Shown one piece after another: positions 43,290-53,192 of a stretch of DNA of 64,000 nt; position 1 is the stretch's first letter, and each line of letters begins with the position of its first letter. The DNA is from Betaproteobacteria bacterium (GTDB lineage Bacteria > Pseudomonadota > Gammaproteobacteria > Burkholderiales > Casimicrobiaceae), in assembly GCA_016192065.1 (NCBI GenBank), contig JACPUX010000001.1:115818-179817 (forward strand), given 5' to 3'. The notes under the pieces are model-generated. The model saw only the letters and a program-made list of their open reading frames with translations. It did not search any database and was not told where the DNA came from. A program made the position numbers and the translations under genes.

Positions 43290-44084
43290 TCAGGCCGAAA
43301 AACCCGCGGGCTTTCGATAGGCCCAGGCGAGCATTGCTCCGCCAGCCAAGATCATGGGCAGGCTCAACCATTGCCCCATACTGAGACCCAGCGCCAGAAA
43401 ACCCAGAAAACCGTCCGGCTCGCGCGCGAACTCCACCAGAAAGCGGCAAACCCCATAGCCCAGCAGAAAGAGCCCGGAGACCGCTCCGACGGGCCGCGAG
43501 CGTGAAGAGAACCACCAAAGCACTACGAACAGAGCTACGCCCTCCAGCGCAAATTGATACAACTGCGAAGGATGACGCGGGAGTTGGTCGACTTGAGGAA
43601 AAATCATCGACCAGGGTAGATCCGTGGGGCGACCCCAAAGCTCGCCGTTGATGAAGTTCCCCAGGCGTCCGCTGGCCAGACCCAGGGGCACCAGCGGGGC
43701 GATGAAGTCGGTCACTCCCAGCCAGCTCTTGCCACGTCGTTCCGAAAAGAACCAGATCGCCGCCAGCACGCCCAAGAACCCTCCGTGAAAGGCCATTCCA
43801 CCCTGCCAGACGGCGAAGATCTCCAAAGGATGGTCGAGGTAGTAAGCGGGCTTGTAGAACAACACATAGCCCAGACGTCCACCCAGTACCACCCCCAGCA
43901 CACCATAAAAAAGCAGGTCGTCGAGGTCCTGCGGCACCCAGGTCTTGCCCGCCCCCTGCTTCATGCGCCAGCGACCCAGCGCCAAGAAGAGCACAAAGGC
44001 GAGAAGATAAGTCAGCCCATACCAGCGCACCGCGAGCGGCCCGATCGACAAAGCGATGGGATCGAACTGGGGGTGAACGAACAT
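43290..44084 (-). CDS. lgt: Prolipoprotein diacylglyceryl transferase
   Basis: A 264-residue integral membrane enzyme that adds diacylglycerol to the lipobox Cys of prolipoproteins. Motifs: [24 protein letters not shown] (catalytic His) and [20 protein letters not shown], the Lgt signature. Seven spans. The start MFVHPQFDP is the usual N terminus. Divergent from the YbaK gene. Confidence 0.96.
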   Translation of the reverse strand: MFVHPQFDPIALSIGPLAVRWYGLTYLLAFVLFLALGRWRMKQGAGKTWVPQDLDDLLFYGVLGVVLGGRLGYVLFYKPAYYLDHPLEIFAVWQGGMAFHGGFLGVLAAIWFFSERRGKSWLGVTDFIAPLVPLGLASGRLGNFINGELWGRPTDLPWSMIFPQVDQLPRHPSQLYQFALEGVALFVVLWWFSSRSRPVGAVSGLFLLGYGVCRFLVEFAREPDGFLGFLALGLSMGQWLSLPMILAGGAMLAWAYRKPAGFSA

Positions 44085-44179
44085 GGGGGGCGCCGCTTTT
44101 GAGATTAGAATGTGCGCATTATGCCTCATCCCTATTTCACGTTCCGCCGCGTAATCGAACGTTTTGGCGGCGACTGCAA

Positions 44180-44671
44180 GTGAGCGATGCCCTCAGCGCC
44201 AGCGCGCAACGCGCCCAGGCCGCCGTGCTGGCGGCCGGAATTGAGGCCCGGGTCACTGAACATGAAACCGCGGCGCGCACCTCGGCGCAGGCGGCGGAGA
44301 CGCTTGGATGTTCGGTGGCCGAAATCGCCAAATCACTGGTGTTCCGGGGCGCACATTCAAATGAACCGGTATTGGTAGTGGCCAGTGGCGAACACCGCAT
44401 CGACCTCGCCAAGCTCGCCGCGCTCATCGGCGAGCCGGTGCATAAGCCCGATGCGGCCTACGTGCGCCAGGTGACCGGTTACGCCATCGGCGGCATTCCC
44501 CCTTTGGGCCACGCCCGGGCACTACCCACCCTGATCGACCAGAGCCTGCTGCGCTTCGCCAAGGTATACGCGGCCGGCGGGACACCCAACGCGATGTTCC
44601 CGGTCTCGCCCCTTGAACTGGTGCGCGCCACGGCTGGTCGGGTCGTTGATATACACGAAGAAGCTTCCTGA
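44180..44671 (+). CDS. YbaK/EbsC-family aminoacyl-tRNA deacylase
   Basis: A 163-residue editing-domain protein ([54 protein letters not shown]) of the YbaK/ProX family that clears mis-acylated tRNA. The GTG start at 44180 ([14 protein letters not shown]) fits family N termini; the frame is open upstream into the lgt promoter region. No linked tRNA synthetase. Confidence 0.87.
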   Translation: MSDALSASAQRAQAAVLAAGIEARVTEHETAARTSAQAAETLGCSVAEIAKSLVFRGAHSNEPVLVVASGEHRIDLAKLAALIGEPVHKPDAAYVRQVTGYAIGGIPPLGHARALPTLIDQSLLRFAKVYAAGGTPNAMFPVSPLELVRATAGRVVDIHEEAS

Positions 44672-44880
44672 TCCGCGTGCCACGCCCTCAACGCGCACCG
44701 GTGCGCCACATGACCTGCACCGACCGCGAGAACCGATCCGCCCTCCTAAACGAGACGCCGAGCTGCGGCAGCGCGGCCCCATGGCGCCCGCCCGATGCGG
44801 CGGCCGGGATGAACCCTCAGCCGGACAAGCCGGAACCAAAGAGGGTCGCCCACTGGCGGCAAACGGCGAACAAACCCTCG

Positions 44881-44953
44881 TACCAACAAGAGGAGAAACC
44901 CCTTGTATATCCCCCGCCAGGAACAAGGGGGCGAGCCTCCTTGTAAATCCCCC
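44881..44953 (-). repeat. Two imperfect tandem copies of a 38-bp hairpin repeat
   Basis: On the minus strand two units follow each other, each beginning GGGGGATWTACAAGG and ending CTTGTT, each containing its own inverted repeat (ACAAGG with CCTTGT or close variants). They occupy part of the gene-free stretch 44672-45011, downstream of metF, where they may also stall transcription. Nothing else is recognised in that 340-bp interval. Confidence 0.6.
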
Positions 44954-45011
44954 AACTCATCTCTTCGACTCGATTCTTCTCCGGAAATATGAAGACTTCG
45001 GGCCTCAGTGA

Positions 45012-45836
45012 CTAAATCCCCAGCCGTTGCCAGATCGTGCTGACCGGGCCCGCCTGATTGAGGGTATAGAAGTGCAGCCCCGGCGCACCATGACGCAGCA
45101 AGCGGGCGCACAAATCGGTGACCACCTCCAGGCCGAAGGCCCTGATCGAGGCGCCATCGTCGCCGAAGCTCTCGAGTTTGCGTCGAATCCAGCGCGGGAT
45201 TTCGGCGCCGCAGGCGTCGGAAAACCGCGCGAGTTGCGAGAATTTGCCGATCGGCATGATGCCGGGGACGATCGGCACAGTCAGCCCCAGGGCCTCGCAC
45301 TCGTCGCGAAAGCGTTCATAGGCGTCGGCGTTGTAGAAATACTGAGTGATGGCCGAATTCGCCCCGGCCTCGACCTTGTGCTTGAAGGCGAGCAGGTCCT
45401 CGCGCGGACTCTTGGCTTGCGGGTGGTACTCGGGATAGGCGGCGACTTCCAGGTGGAACCAGTCGCCGGTCTCGGCGCGAATGAACTGCACCAGGTCGCT
45501 GGCGTAGCGGAACGCGCCGGGCTCGGCCATGCCCGAGGGCAGGTCGCCGCGCAGCGCCACCAGACGGCGAGTGCCGGTTTGGCGGTAGGTGTCGAGCAGT
45601 TCGCGAATCTGCTCGCGGGAGCTGCCTACGCAAGAAAGATGTGGCGCCACGATCGAGCCCGCCTGCTGCAACTCCAGCACCGTGGCGAGGGTACGATCGC
45701 GAGTGGAGCCGCCAGCGCCGTAAGTCACCGAAAAAAAGGCCGGGTTGAGCTGCGCCAACTGACGATGGGTCGCGCGCAGCTTTTCCTGGCCTTCCGGAGT
45801 TTGCGGCGGAAAGAACTCGAAACTGAAGGTGCTCAT
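45012..45836 (-). CDS. metF: 5,10-Methylenetetrahydrofolate reductase
   Basis: A 274-residue flavoenzyme supplying methyl-THF for methionine synthesis. Motifs: FSFEFFPPQTPEGQEKL, FFSVTYGAGGSTRDRT, PHLSCVGSSREQI, RLVALRGDLPSG, GANSAITQYFYN and PGIMPIGKFSQLARF. The start MSTFSFEFF was chosen over a 36-codon longer frame. It lies 40 bp after ahcY and is probably cotranscribed, so both answer to the SAH riboswitch. Confidence 0.96.
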   Translation of the reverse strand: MSTFSFEFFPPQTPEGQEKLRATHRQLAQLNPAFFSVTYGAGGSTRDRTLATVLELQQAGSIVAPHLSCVGSSREQIRELLDTYRQTGTRRLVALRGDLPSGMAEPGAFRYASDLVQFIRAETGDWFHLEVAAYPEYHPQAKSPREDLLAFKHKVEAGANSAITQYFYNADAYERFRDECEALGLTVPIVPGIMPIGKFSQLARFSDACGAEIPRWIRRKLESFGDDGASIRAFGLEVVTDLCARLLRHGAPGLHFYTLNQAGPVSTIWQRLGI

Positions 45837-45876
45837 GGCAAGTTCGTGCGGGGCTCCCAGACGCCCGCGCCCTTTC

Positions 45877-47286
45877 TCAATACCGATAATGTTCGGACTT
45901 GAAGGGGCCGTCTTTGGCCACCCCGATGTATGCCGCCTGTTCATCGCTCAAGACCGTGAGTCTGGCGCCCAGTTTCTTGAGATGCAGCCGCGCCACCATC
46001 TCGTCGAGCGCCTTGGGCAGGGTGTACACGCCGATCGGATAAGCCTCACGCCGGGTAAAGAGTTCGATTTGCGCCAGCACCTGATTGGTGAAGGAGTTGG
46101 ACATCACGAAAGACGGATGCCCGGTGGCGCAGCCGAGGTTCACCAGGCGACCTTCCGCCAGCAGAATGATGCGCTTGCCGTCAGGGAAGATCACATGGTC
46201 GACTTGCGGCTTGATGTTTTCCCAGGTGTAGCGCTTCAAGCTCGCGACATCGATTTCGGAATCGAAATGCCCGATATTGCACACGATGGCTTGATCCTTC
46301 ATGCGCGACATATGCTCGTGGTTGATGACGCGCAAATTGCCGGTGGCGGTGACGAAAATGTCGGCTTGCGAGCAAGCGTCGTCCAGCGTGACCACACGAT
46401 ATCCCTCCATCGCCGCCTGCAAGGCGCAGATGGGGTCGATCTCGGTCACCCACACCGTGGCGCCCAGGCCGCGCAGGCTTTGCGCGCAGCCCTTGCCCAC
46501 ATCGCCGTAACCGGCGACGACGGCGATCTTGCCGGCGATCATCACGTCGGTGGCGCGCTTGATGCCATCGACCAGCGACTCGCGGCAGCCATAGAGATTG
46601 TCGAACTTGCTCTTGGTGACCGAATCGTTGACGTTGATCGCCGGAAAGAGCAGCCGCTTCTCGCTGTGCATTTGATAAAGCCGGTGCACGCCGGTGGTGG
46701 TTTCTTCGGTCACACCGCGAATCGCCTTGGCGATTTTGGCGTACCAGCCGGGCTGCGCGGCCAGGCGCTTTCTGATGGAAGCGAAAAGCGCCTCTTCTTC
46801 TTCGTTGGTGGGCTTGGCGATCACCGACGCGTCGCTCTCCGCCTTCAGGCCCAGATGCACCAACAGCGTCGCGTCACCGCCGTCATCGAGAATCATGTTC
46901 GGCGTGCCGCCATCGGCCCACTCGAAAATGCGATGCGTGAAATCCCAGTATTCGGCCAGCGATTCGCCCTTGAAGGCGAAAACCGGCGTGCCCGCGGCGG
47001 CGATTGCCGCGGCGGCGTGGTCCTGAGTGGAGAAGATATTGCACGAGGCCCAGCGCACCTCGGCACCCAGGGCTTTCAGCGTTTCGATCAACACCGCCGT
47101 CTGAATGGTCATGTGCAAACTGCCGGCGACGCGCGCGCCTTTCAGGGGCTGCCTCGCGGCGTATTCCTCGCGCACCGCCATCAGGCCCGGCATCTCGGTT
47201 TCGGCGATGCGGATTTCCTTGCGCCCCCAATCGGCAAGGCCCAAATCGGCGACGAAAAAATCCTTCATTTCGACCACAGCGTTCAT
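45877..47286 (-). CDS. ahcY: S-adenosyl-L-homocysteine hydrolase
   Basis: A 469-residue NAD-dependent enzyme splitting SAH to adenosine and homocysteine, recycling the by-product of methylation. Motifs: [35 protein letters not shown], the NAD fold [26 protein letters not shown] and the C-terminal KSEHYRY. The start [10 protein letters not shown] has a ribosome site (GAAGGAG) just upstream. Regulated by an SAH riboswitch in its leader. Confidence 0.97.
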   Translation of the reverse strand: MNAVVEMKDFFVADLGLADWGRKEIRIAETEMPGLMAVREEYAARQPLKGARVAGSLHMTIQTAVLIETLKALGAEVRWASCNIFSTQDHAAAAIAAAGTPVFAFKGESLAEYWDFTHRIFEWADGGTPNMILDDGGDATLLVHLGLKAESDASVIAKPTNEEEEALFASIRKRLAAQPGWYAKIAKAIRGVTEETTTGVHRLYQMHSEKRLLFPAINVNDSVTKSKFDNLYGCRESLVDGIKRATDVMIAGKIAVVAGYGDVGKGCAQSLRGLGATVWVTEIDPICALQAAMEGYRVVTLDDACSQADIFVTATGNLRVINHEHMSRMKDQAIVCNIGHFDSEIDVASLKRYTWENIKPQVDHVIFPDGKRIILLAEGRLVNLGCATGHPSFVMSNSFTNQVLAQIELFTRREAYPIGVYTLPKALDEMVARLHLKKLGARLTVLSDEQAAYIGVAKDGPFKSEHYRY

Positions 47287-47358
47287 GATTGCTCCTTCGC
47301 TCATGGCCTGACAGGGGAAACGCGGACTCACCCGGATCCCCCGTTAGGCACAGGGTTA

Positions 47359-47422
47359 GGTGAGCGCGGTTGAAACATTTGGATTTGCCGAGCCTGGGGG
47401 GAACCTTGCAGCGCTCCTCGGC
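47359..47422 (-). ncRNA. SAH riboswitch upstream of ahcY
   Basis: The minus-strand leader reads GCCGAGGAGCGCTGCAAGG, then CAGGCTCGGC, then CCGCGCTCACC. These are the conserved blocks of the SAH riboswitch: CCGAGGAGCGCUGC, a CAGGCUCGG that pairs back to the first block, and a GCGCUCAC that pairs with GAGCGC to form the pseudoknot. This class activates ahcY when SAH accumulates. It begins a few bases after a strong promoter and ends 72 bp before the ATG. Confidence 0.92.
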
Positions 47423-47432
47423 AGAGGAAGGA

Positions 47433-47460
47433 ATTATACGCGCTTCGGGCACCGGTTCAA
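47433..47460 (-). promoter_or_regulatory. Sigma-70 promoter of ahcY-metF
   Basis: TTGAAC (-35), a 16-bp spacer and a perfect TATAAT (-10) on the minus strand. Predicted start is about 47426, a few bases before the riboswitch. Confidence 0.8.
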
Positions 47461-47521
47461 CGCCGGCCGGCCTGGCTGGCCCAGCGGGAACATTGGAGAG
47501 CTAGCCGGACGAAACTGCGAC

Positions 47522-48982
47522 TCAGCGGTCTCGGGACAAACCCAGTGCCTGACGCAAATGCTCCACCGGCACCGAACTGAAGCCCGGAGTGCCTGCGCCG
47601 TGCCGCTCCATTTGCAGCAACAGTCCTTCCACCAACTCGCGCCCATCGCGACTCTTCACGGCTTGGCGCGGTGTTTTTCCATGCAGCGCCGGGATTGCGG
47701 TATTCAGCCATTGCTCGTAGTACTTGTTCATCTGCTCCGCTAGCGCAGCCTGAACTTCCGGCCGGGCCATGAGGGCTTTGTGTTCCTCTTCAGCCTTGCG
47801 CTCGGCGGCGGTGGGGGCCCGCGTTTTCCTTTCGGCAAGCATTGCCTCGACCGATTGCGTCAAGGTTGTCCGATAGCGGGCCTTGGGCAGGCGTTCGTCC
47901 ATCAACTTGCGAAACGTGAGGGCGCGGTTTTCCGAATTGACTTCAACCTTCAAGCGCCTGCCCTCGATCTCGATCTTCCCCATGATGGTATTGGTCCAGC
48001 TCTTGTGGTGGGCATTGCCCGGCTTGTGCCAATCGATGCAGATGCCGCTGAGCTCGCCCTTGGCATTTCTTTGCGCTTCTTTGAGCAAATCCTCTCGGCT
48101 GCCCACGATACACAGATCGGCGAGCGCATCGAAGGCCTCCTGTGGCGACTCGATGTCATACACCAAGGTCTGCATCACCAGGGGATCGCCGTCGGTATTT
48201 TGCAGTTCCGGCGGTCGCGGATTCAGGATGGGTTCGATGATTTCCCAATAAGCCGCGAGCATATCGTATTGCCATTCATACAAAATCGCCTGCGTAACCG
48301 GCTTGTTGCGCCGCTCGATGCGTTTGCGCAGGCGCAGGATCGGCTCCCGCCGATCAGGCGGAATAGCAGCAGGCGCAAAGGCTTCAAACAGGTTCAAGTC
48401 AGACAGACGGGCGATTTTCGCGAAACAAATGTCTCCCGGACGCAGGAATTGCGAACCAGAGCGCTCGCTGACGTCGATTTCCGTGCCATCAAAAATGTCG
48501 CGCACGACCACGCCTTGGCCCGGCCGAACACTCACAACATCGTAGAAACTGAAGGGCGCTGCGCAACACGCTTCGAGATATTCGACGAGTATCGGTTCGA
48601 TCCGATTGCGCCGATCCCGCAGGTACGCTTGCGCCAGGGTTAAACCGTCGCGCGCCGTGGTCTTGACGGCGGTAATCTCCTCCTCGGGCAGCCAATGGAA
48701 GAATAGCCAAGGCATGAACACCTGCATATGCGGCGTATCTTGCGGCATGTCCTCGTATTCCTCGGGAACACAAAAATCCTCCCAGCCCTCGACAAAGAAG
48801 CTCGATCCATAACGTTCCTCGCCAAACCGCAGGAGCTTGGCGACAAGGCTCTCCAGTGCGCGTCGCACGCGTCGCCAGCGCAGCTCTTCGGGCGAAGATG
48901 TCTCCAGGGCGAGAAGACAGCAGTGCTTGTATTTCTTCCCGCTGCCGCAGGGGCAGGGGTCGTTACGTCCGGGTTTGCTCAT
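47522..48982 (-). CDS. SEC-C motif protein with Pro-helix C-terminal domain, function unknown
   Basis: A 486-residue protein starting with a SEC-C zinc motif (GRNDPCPCGSGKKYKHCC, residues 5-22), which in SecA and others binds zinc and can contact ribosomes. The large middle part (residues 30-330) is acidic/aromatic and not recognised. Near the end, PALHGKTPRQAVKSRDGREL followed by a helix resembles the C-terminal domain common in MbcA/ParS-like and SEC-C proteins. The longer upstream frame has no similarity, so the ATG at 48982 was chosen. No signal peptide or membrane span. Confidence 0.75.
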   Translation of the reverse strand: MSKPGRNDPCPCGSGKKYKHCCLLALETSSPEELRWRRVRRALESLVAKLLRFGEERYGSSFFVEGWEDFCVPEEYEDMPQDTPHMQVFMPWLFFHWLPEEEITAVKTTARDGLTLAQAYLRDRRNRIEPILVEYLEACCAAPFSFYDVVSVRPGQGVVVRDIFDGTEIDVSERSGSQFLRPGDICFAKIARLSDLNLFEAFAPAAIPPDRREPILRLRKRIERRNKPVTQAILYEWQYDMLAAYWEIIEPILNPRPPELQNTDGDPLVMQTLVYDIESPQEAFDALADLCIVGSREDLLKEAQRNAKGELSGICIDWHKPGNAHHKSWTNTIMGKIEIEGRRLKVEVNSENRALTFRKLMDERLPKARYRTTLTQSVEAMLAERKTRAPTAAERKAEEEHKALMARPEVQAALAEQMNKYYEQWLNTAIPALHGKTPRQAVKSRDGRELVEGLLLQMERHGAGTPGFSSVPVEHLRQALGLSRDR

Positions 48983-49194
48983 CCAATTTGTCCAATTCGC
49001 GCATTCTGCGATTGGCCTCATTGTAGCGGCAGTACCCCGCCACGCCAAAACCTGTCGTACCCTCTTGCCCGCGGGCTTTGCTGAGAGAGGGCTGTGGCCT
49101 GGGTGCGCCTCTGGCAACCCAACTTGAACCCGCAAGACCCTGACCGAAAACCCAACTGATCGCTCGAACATGAGATAGGACGTGAGGAAAGAGC

Positions 49195-49461
49195 TTGGCC
49201 TGGACGATTGACTACACCGACACGGCGAAAGAGCAGCTGCGCAAACTTGACCGGTCGGTGGCACGGCGCATCGTCGATTTCATGGGTATGCGCATCGCCC
49301 GCGCCAACGACCCGCGTCAAACCGGCAAAGCGCAAAAAGGCCCGCTTGGGGGCCTTTGGCGCTAGCGCCTCGGCGACTATCGGGTGATCTGTGACGTCTA
49401 GGACGGCGCTTTACGCATCCTGCTGATCCGAATCGGCGGCCGCGAACCGGGGTACCGATAG
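49195..49461 (+). pseudogene. RelE/ParE-family toxin remnant with two amber codons
   Basis: Translated from TTG 49195: AWTIDYTDTAKEQLRKLDRS, then RIVDFMGMRIA, GKAQKGPLGGLWR*RLGDYR, VICDV*DGALRILLIRIG and a terminal PGYR. This matches RelE-type mRNA interferases over the full 88 codons, including the Arg-rich core. TAG at 49363 replaces the usual Tyr, and TAG at 49399 replaces a residue usually Gln or Glu. No RelB-like antitoxin was found upstream. The gene is dead unless amber codons are read through. Confidence 0.82.
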
Positions 49462-49792
49462 GCGGCGGGGGGCCAAAATCGACGGGGAGACGCTGCACGG
49501 ATCACGGCACGGACCCGAGCTGCCTTTCCCCACAGCCGACCCTGCCCGCAAAAGCGACCGCGCCCGCCAAGCTGCGCGCCGCTTCTGCCGCTGTCCGACT
49601 GGCGGGTCGCGCCACGCGTGAGCTTGAAGTTTGGTACGCGCTTGGCCGTATTTACGCGCGAGGCGCGGGGTACCCGCCCGAGGACGTGAATTGCGGCAGT
49701 AGCGGTGCGCGGCTTGGCGGGCGCGGTTGCTCGCGAAGGTGCGATGCGCGGGGAGCAGAACTGCAAGAGACAACCAGCCGGTGCGCTTGCTT
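49462..49792. other. Gene-free interval, nothing recognised
   Basis: 331 bases of very GC-rich DNA between the toxin remnant and a repeat cluster. Open frames on the minus strand reach 140 codons but have Arg/Ala-rich translations without any recognisable motif, as expected by chance at this composition. Confidence 0.5.
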
Positions 49793-49832
49793 GGCAGCGG
49801 TCGGATGACACACCGGCAGCGGCCGGATGACA
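49793..49832 (+). repeat. 18-bp direct repeat pair
   Basis: GGCAGCGGTCGGATGACA (49793-49810) and GGCAGCGGCCGGATGACA (49815-49832) differ by one base, with a 22-bp period. They lie directly beside a REP-like sequence downstream of yceH. Confidence 0.6.
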
Positions 49833-49837
49833 AAAAA

Positions 49838-49861
49838 GCTCGCGGCTGCCGCCGCTCCTAC
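49838..49861 (-). repeat. REP-like palindrome
   Basis: On the minus strand GTAGGAGCGGCGGCAGCCGC followed by GAGC: the GTAGGAGCGG...GCCGCGA pattern of repetitive extragenic palindromes in many Proteobacteria. It sits ten bases past the yceH stop and could serve as a transcript end. Confidence 0.55.
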
Positions 49862-49871
49862 CGGACGGTGC

Positions 49872-50555
49872 TCAGGGTTTGTTTGCTTCCAGCCCTTCCA
49901 CCACCCGCGCCAAGGCTTCTTTCAGCGCCGCCACCTCGGCTTCGAGTGCGGCGAGGCGCTCTTCCATATCCCTGTGCCGGCTGGATGTCGCTGGCGCGGG
50001 GGCAAACACCGAGGGGGCCGGCGCGCCGGTGAGTAACTGCGCCCAACGGGTTTCGCGCGTGCCGGCGCTGCGGGGCAATTCGACGACCAAGGCGCCGCTC
50101 GGCCGCGCGGCGAGTTCTTCGAGAAAAGCTTCCACCGCGGAAATGTCGGCGAAGCGATGCAGGCGTTCGCAGTTGTTGCGCAGCTCGCCCGCGGTTTGCG
50201 GACCGCGCAGCAGCAACACAGTCAGGAGCGCGATGGCCTGGCTGGGCAATTGCAGCACGCGCTCGGCGTTGTGGGCATAGCGCGTAACGCGCCCGCCGCT
50301 GCTTTCGATGATGAGTGCCTGGGCTTTGAGTCCGTCCAGTGCCGCCAGGACTTCGGGCTCGCTCAAATCGAGCACGGGGTCGCGGCTGGTCTTTTGGTTG
50401 CAGCCGGCAACGAGGGCGTTGAGCGACAAGGGATAGGTGTCGGGCACGCTGCGCTGTTTTTCGATCAGCACACCGAGCACGCGCCCCTCGTTGAGCGTTA
50501 GCTCGGGGAGAACGCTCCCTTGGGCCGTGGGCAGAGAGTCGTCGGCGCTGGGCAT
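49872..50555 (-). CDS. YceH-family (DUF480) protein
   Basis: A 227-residue protein with two winged-helix-like domains: [40 protein letters not shown] and [21 protein letters not shown] are family hallmarks. The C-terminal part is a heptad coiled coil ([19 protein letters not shown]). Function not established. It starts two bases after the thiC stop and is probably cotranscribed. Confidence 0.9.
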   Translation of the reverse strand: MPSADDSLPTAQGSVLPELTLNEGRVLGVLIEKQRSVPDTYPLSLNALVAGCNQKTSRDPVLDLSEPEVLAALDGLKAQALIIESSGGRVTRYAHNAERVLQLPSQAIALLTVLLLRGPQTAGELRNNCERLHRFADISAVEAFLEELAARPSGALVVELPRSAGTRETRWAQLLTGAPAPSVFAPAPATSSRHRDMEERLAALEAEVAALKEALARVVEGLEANKP

Positions 50556-50557
50556 GA

Positions 50558-52560
<2,003 letters not shown>

Positions 52561-52641
52561 GCCGACACGGTAACGAAATCAGCCCAAAAACGCAACGCGC
52601 GTTTGCACACCCGGCAACGAGCGGCTAGAATCCGCTGCCAC

Positions 52642-52715
52642 GCGGGTGTAGCTCAATGGCAGAGCAGAAGCTTCCCAAGCTTACGACGAGGGTTCGATTC
52701 CCTTCACCCGCTCCA
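52642..52715 (+). tRNA. tRNA-Gly (anticodon CCC)
   Basis: A 74-nt tRNA with encoded CCA. The acceptor arms GCGGGTG/CACCCGC pair fully, followed by the discriminator T. D arm GCTC...GAGC. Anticodon loop TTCCCAA gives CCC. T arm GAGGG-TTCGATT-CCCTT with a G-T closing pair. The first anticodon-stem pair (27-43) looks mismatched, a minor oddity. A terminator follows. Its 3' end is duplicated 186 bp downstream. Confidence 0.95.
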
Positions 52716-52739
52716 AACCGAAACGCCGCGATCAGCGGC
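52697..52739 (+). repeat. 43-bp direct repeat, copy 1 (tRNA 3' end, att-like)
   Basis: Covers the last 19 bases of the tRNA-Gly and the first 24 beyond it, reaching into the terminator stem. An identical 43-bp copy begins 186 bp downstream. Duplication of a tRNA 3' end is the usual footprint of site-specific integration at tRNA genes. Confidence 0.85.
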
Positions 52740-52745
52740 GTTTTT
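52722..52745 (+). terminator. Rho-independent terminator of tRNA-Gly
   Basis: AACGCCGC, a GATCA loop and GCGGCGTT form an 8-bp stem followed by a run of T. It overlaps the 43-bp direct repeat. Confidence 0.8.
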
Positions 52746-52751
52746 CGTTGA

Positions 52752-52772
52752 GGGTGAAGGGAAGCGAACCCT
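52752..52772 (-). repeat. Inverted partial copy of the tRNA-Gly T arm
   Basis: On the minus strand this 21-bp segment matches tRNA positions 52689-52709 (the T arm and the start of the acceptor strand) with one mismatch. It sits in inverse orientation between the two direct copies of the tRNA 3' end. Confidence 0.7.
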
Positions 52773-52882
52773 GGGGGTTCGACCAGGGGCGCGCGCTGCG
52801 CGCCCCGCAGGACGCCGCGGCGCCAGCCGCGGCGGTCCCGAGCCAACTGGCGAGGGATCGGACTGGCGCCAGCCGGGCCGAC

Positions 52883-52925
52883 ATTCCCTTCACCCGCTCC
52901 AAACCGAAACGCCGCGATCAGCGGC
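52883..52925 (+). repeat. 43-bp direct repeat, copy 2 (tRNA 3' end, att-like)
   Basis: Identical to copy 1 over all 43 bases (ATTCCCTTCACCCGCTCC...ATCAGCGGC). The terminator stem is cut off after GCGGC, so only the repeat and not the full terminator was copied. The 143 bp between the copies is GC-rich and holds no gene. Confidence 0.85.
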
Positions 52926-53090
52926 TGCCCCTGCGTCCGTCCCGGGTATCGGCTGAGTACCGACTATTCCACTTGCCAAGCGCCGCTAAAGCTTCCCCGT
53001 TTCAAGCCGTTAGCTTAGTTCTGTGTGCCGGGCACGGGTCGCGACGATTTGCCCGGACCAAAGTCAACAAGCTGCAAGGAGGACGGTCCC

Positions 53091-53174
53091 ATGCCTGAAA
53101 TCCTGCCGATTCCGGCGCCCTGTGCGGCCCCCGCCGCAGGGCTGGCGGCACGCCATTCTGACCCCCTTGCCTAG
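53091..53174 (+). CDS. Putative 27-residue small protein
   Basis: A short frame with a strong ribosome site (AAGGAGGA, about seven bases upstream) encoding MPEILPIPAPCAAPAAGLAA and then RHSDPLA. It has one Cys and is Pro/Ala-rich, without a membrane segment. It ends 18 bp before the GGDEF-EAL gene, which itself lacks a clear Shine-Dalgarno sequence, so the small frame may serve as a translated leader coupling expression. No known family recognised; it could be chance. Confidence 0.45.
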   Translation: MPEILPIPAPCAAPAAGLAARHSDPLA

Positions 53175-53192
53175 GTACCGCGGGCCGCCGCC

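Noticed and set aside
44881..44953. CRISPR-like repeat pair
   Set aside because: Only two imperfect units, directly adjoining without spacers, and no cas genes in the window.
49398..49833. Two minus-strand open frames of about 140 codons between the toxin remnant and yceH
   Set aside because: They overlap each other in different frames, show no motif or ribosome site, and are expected in DNA of this GC content.
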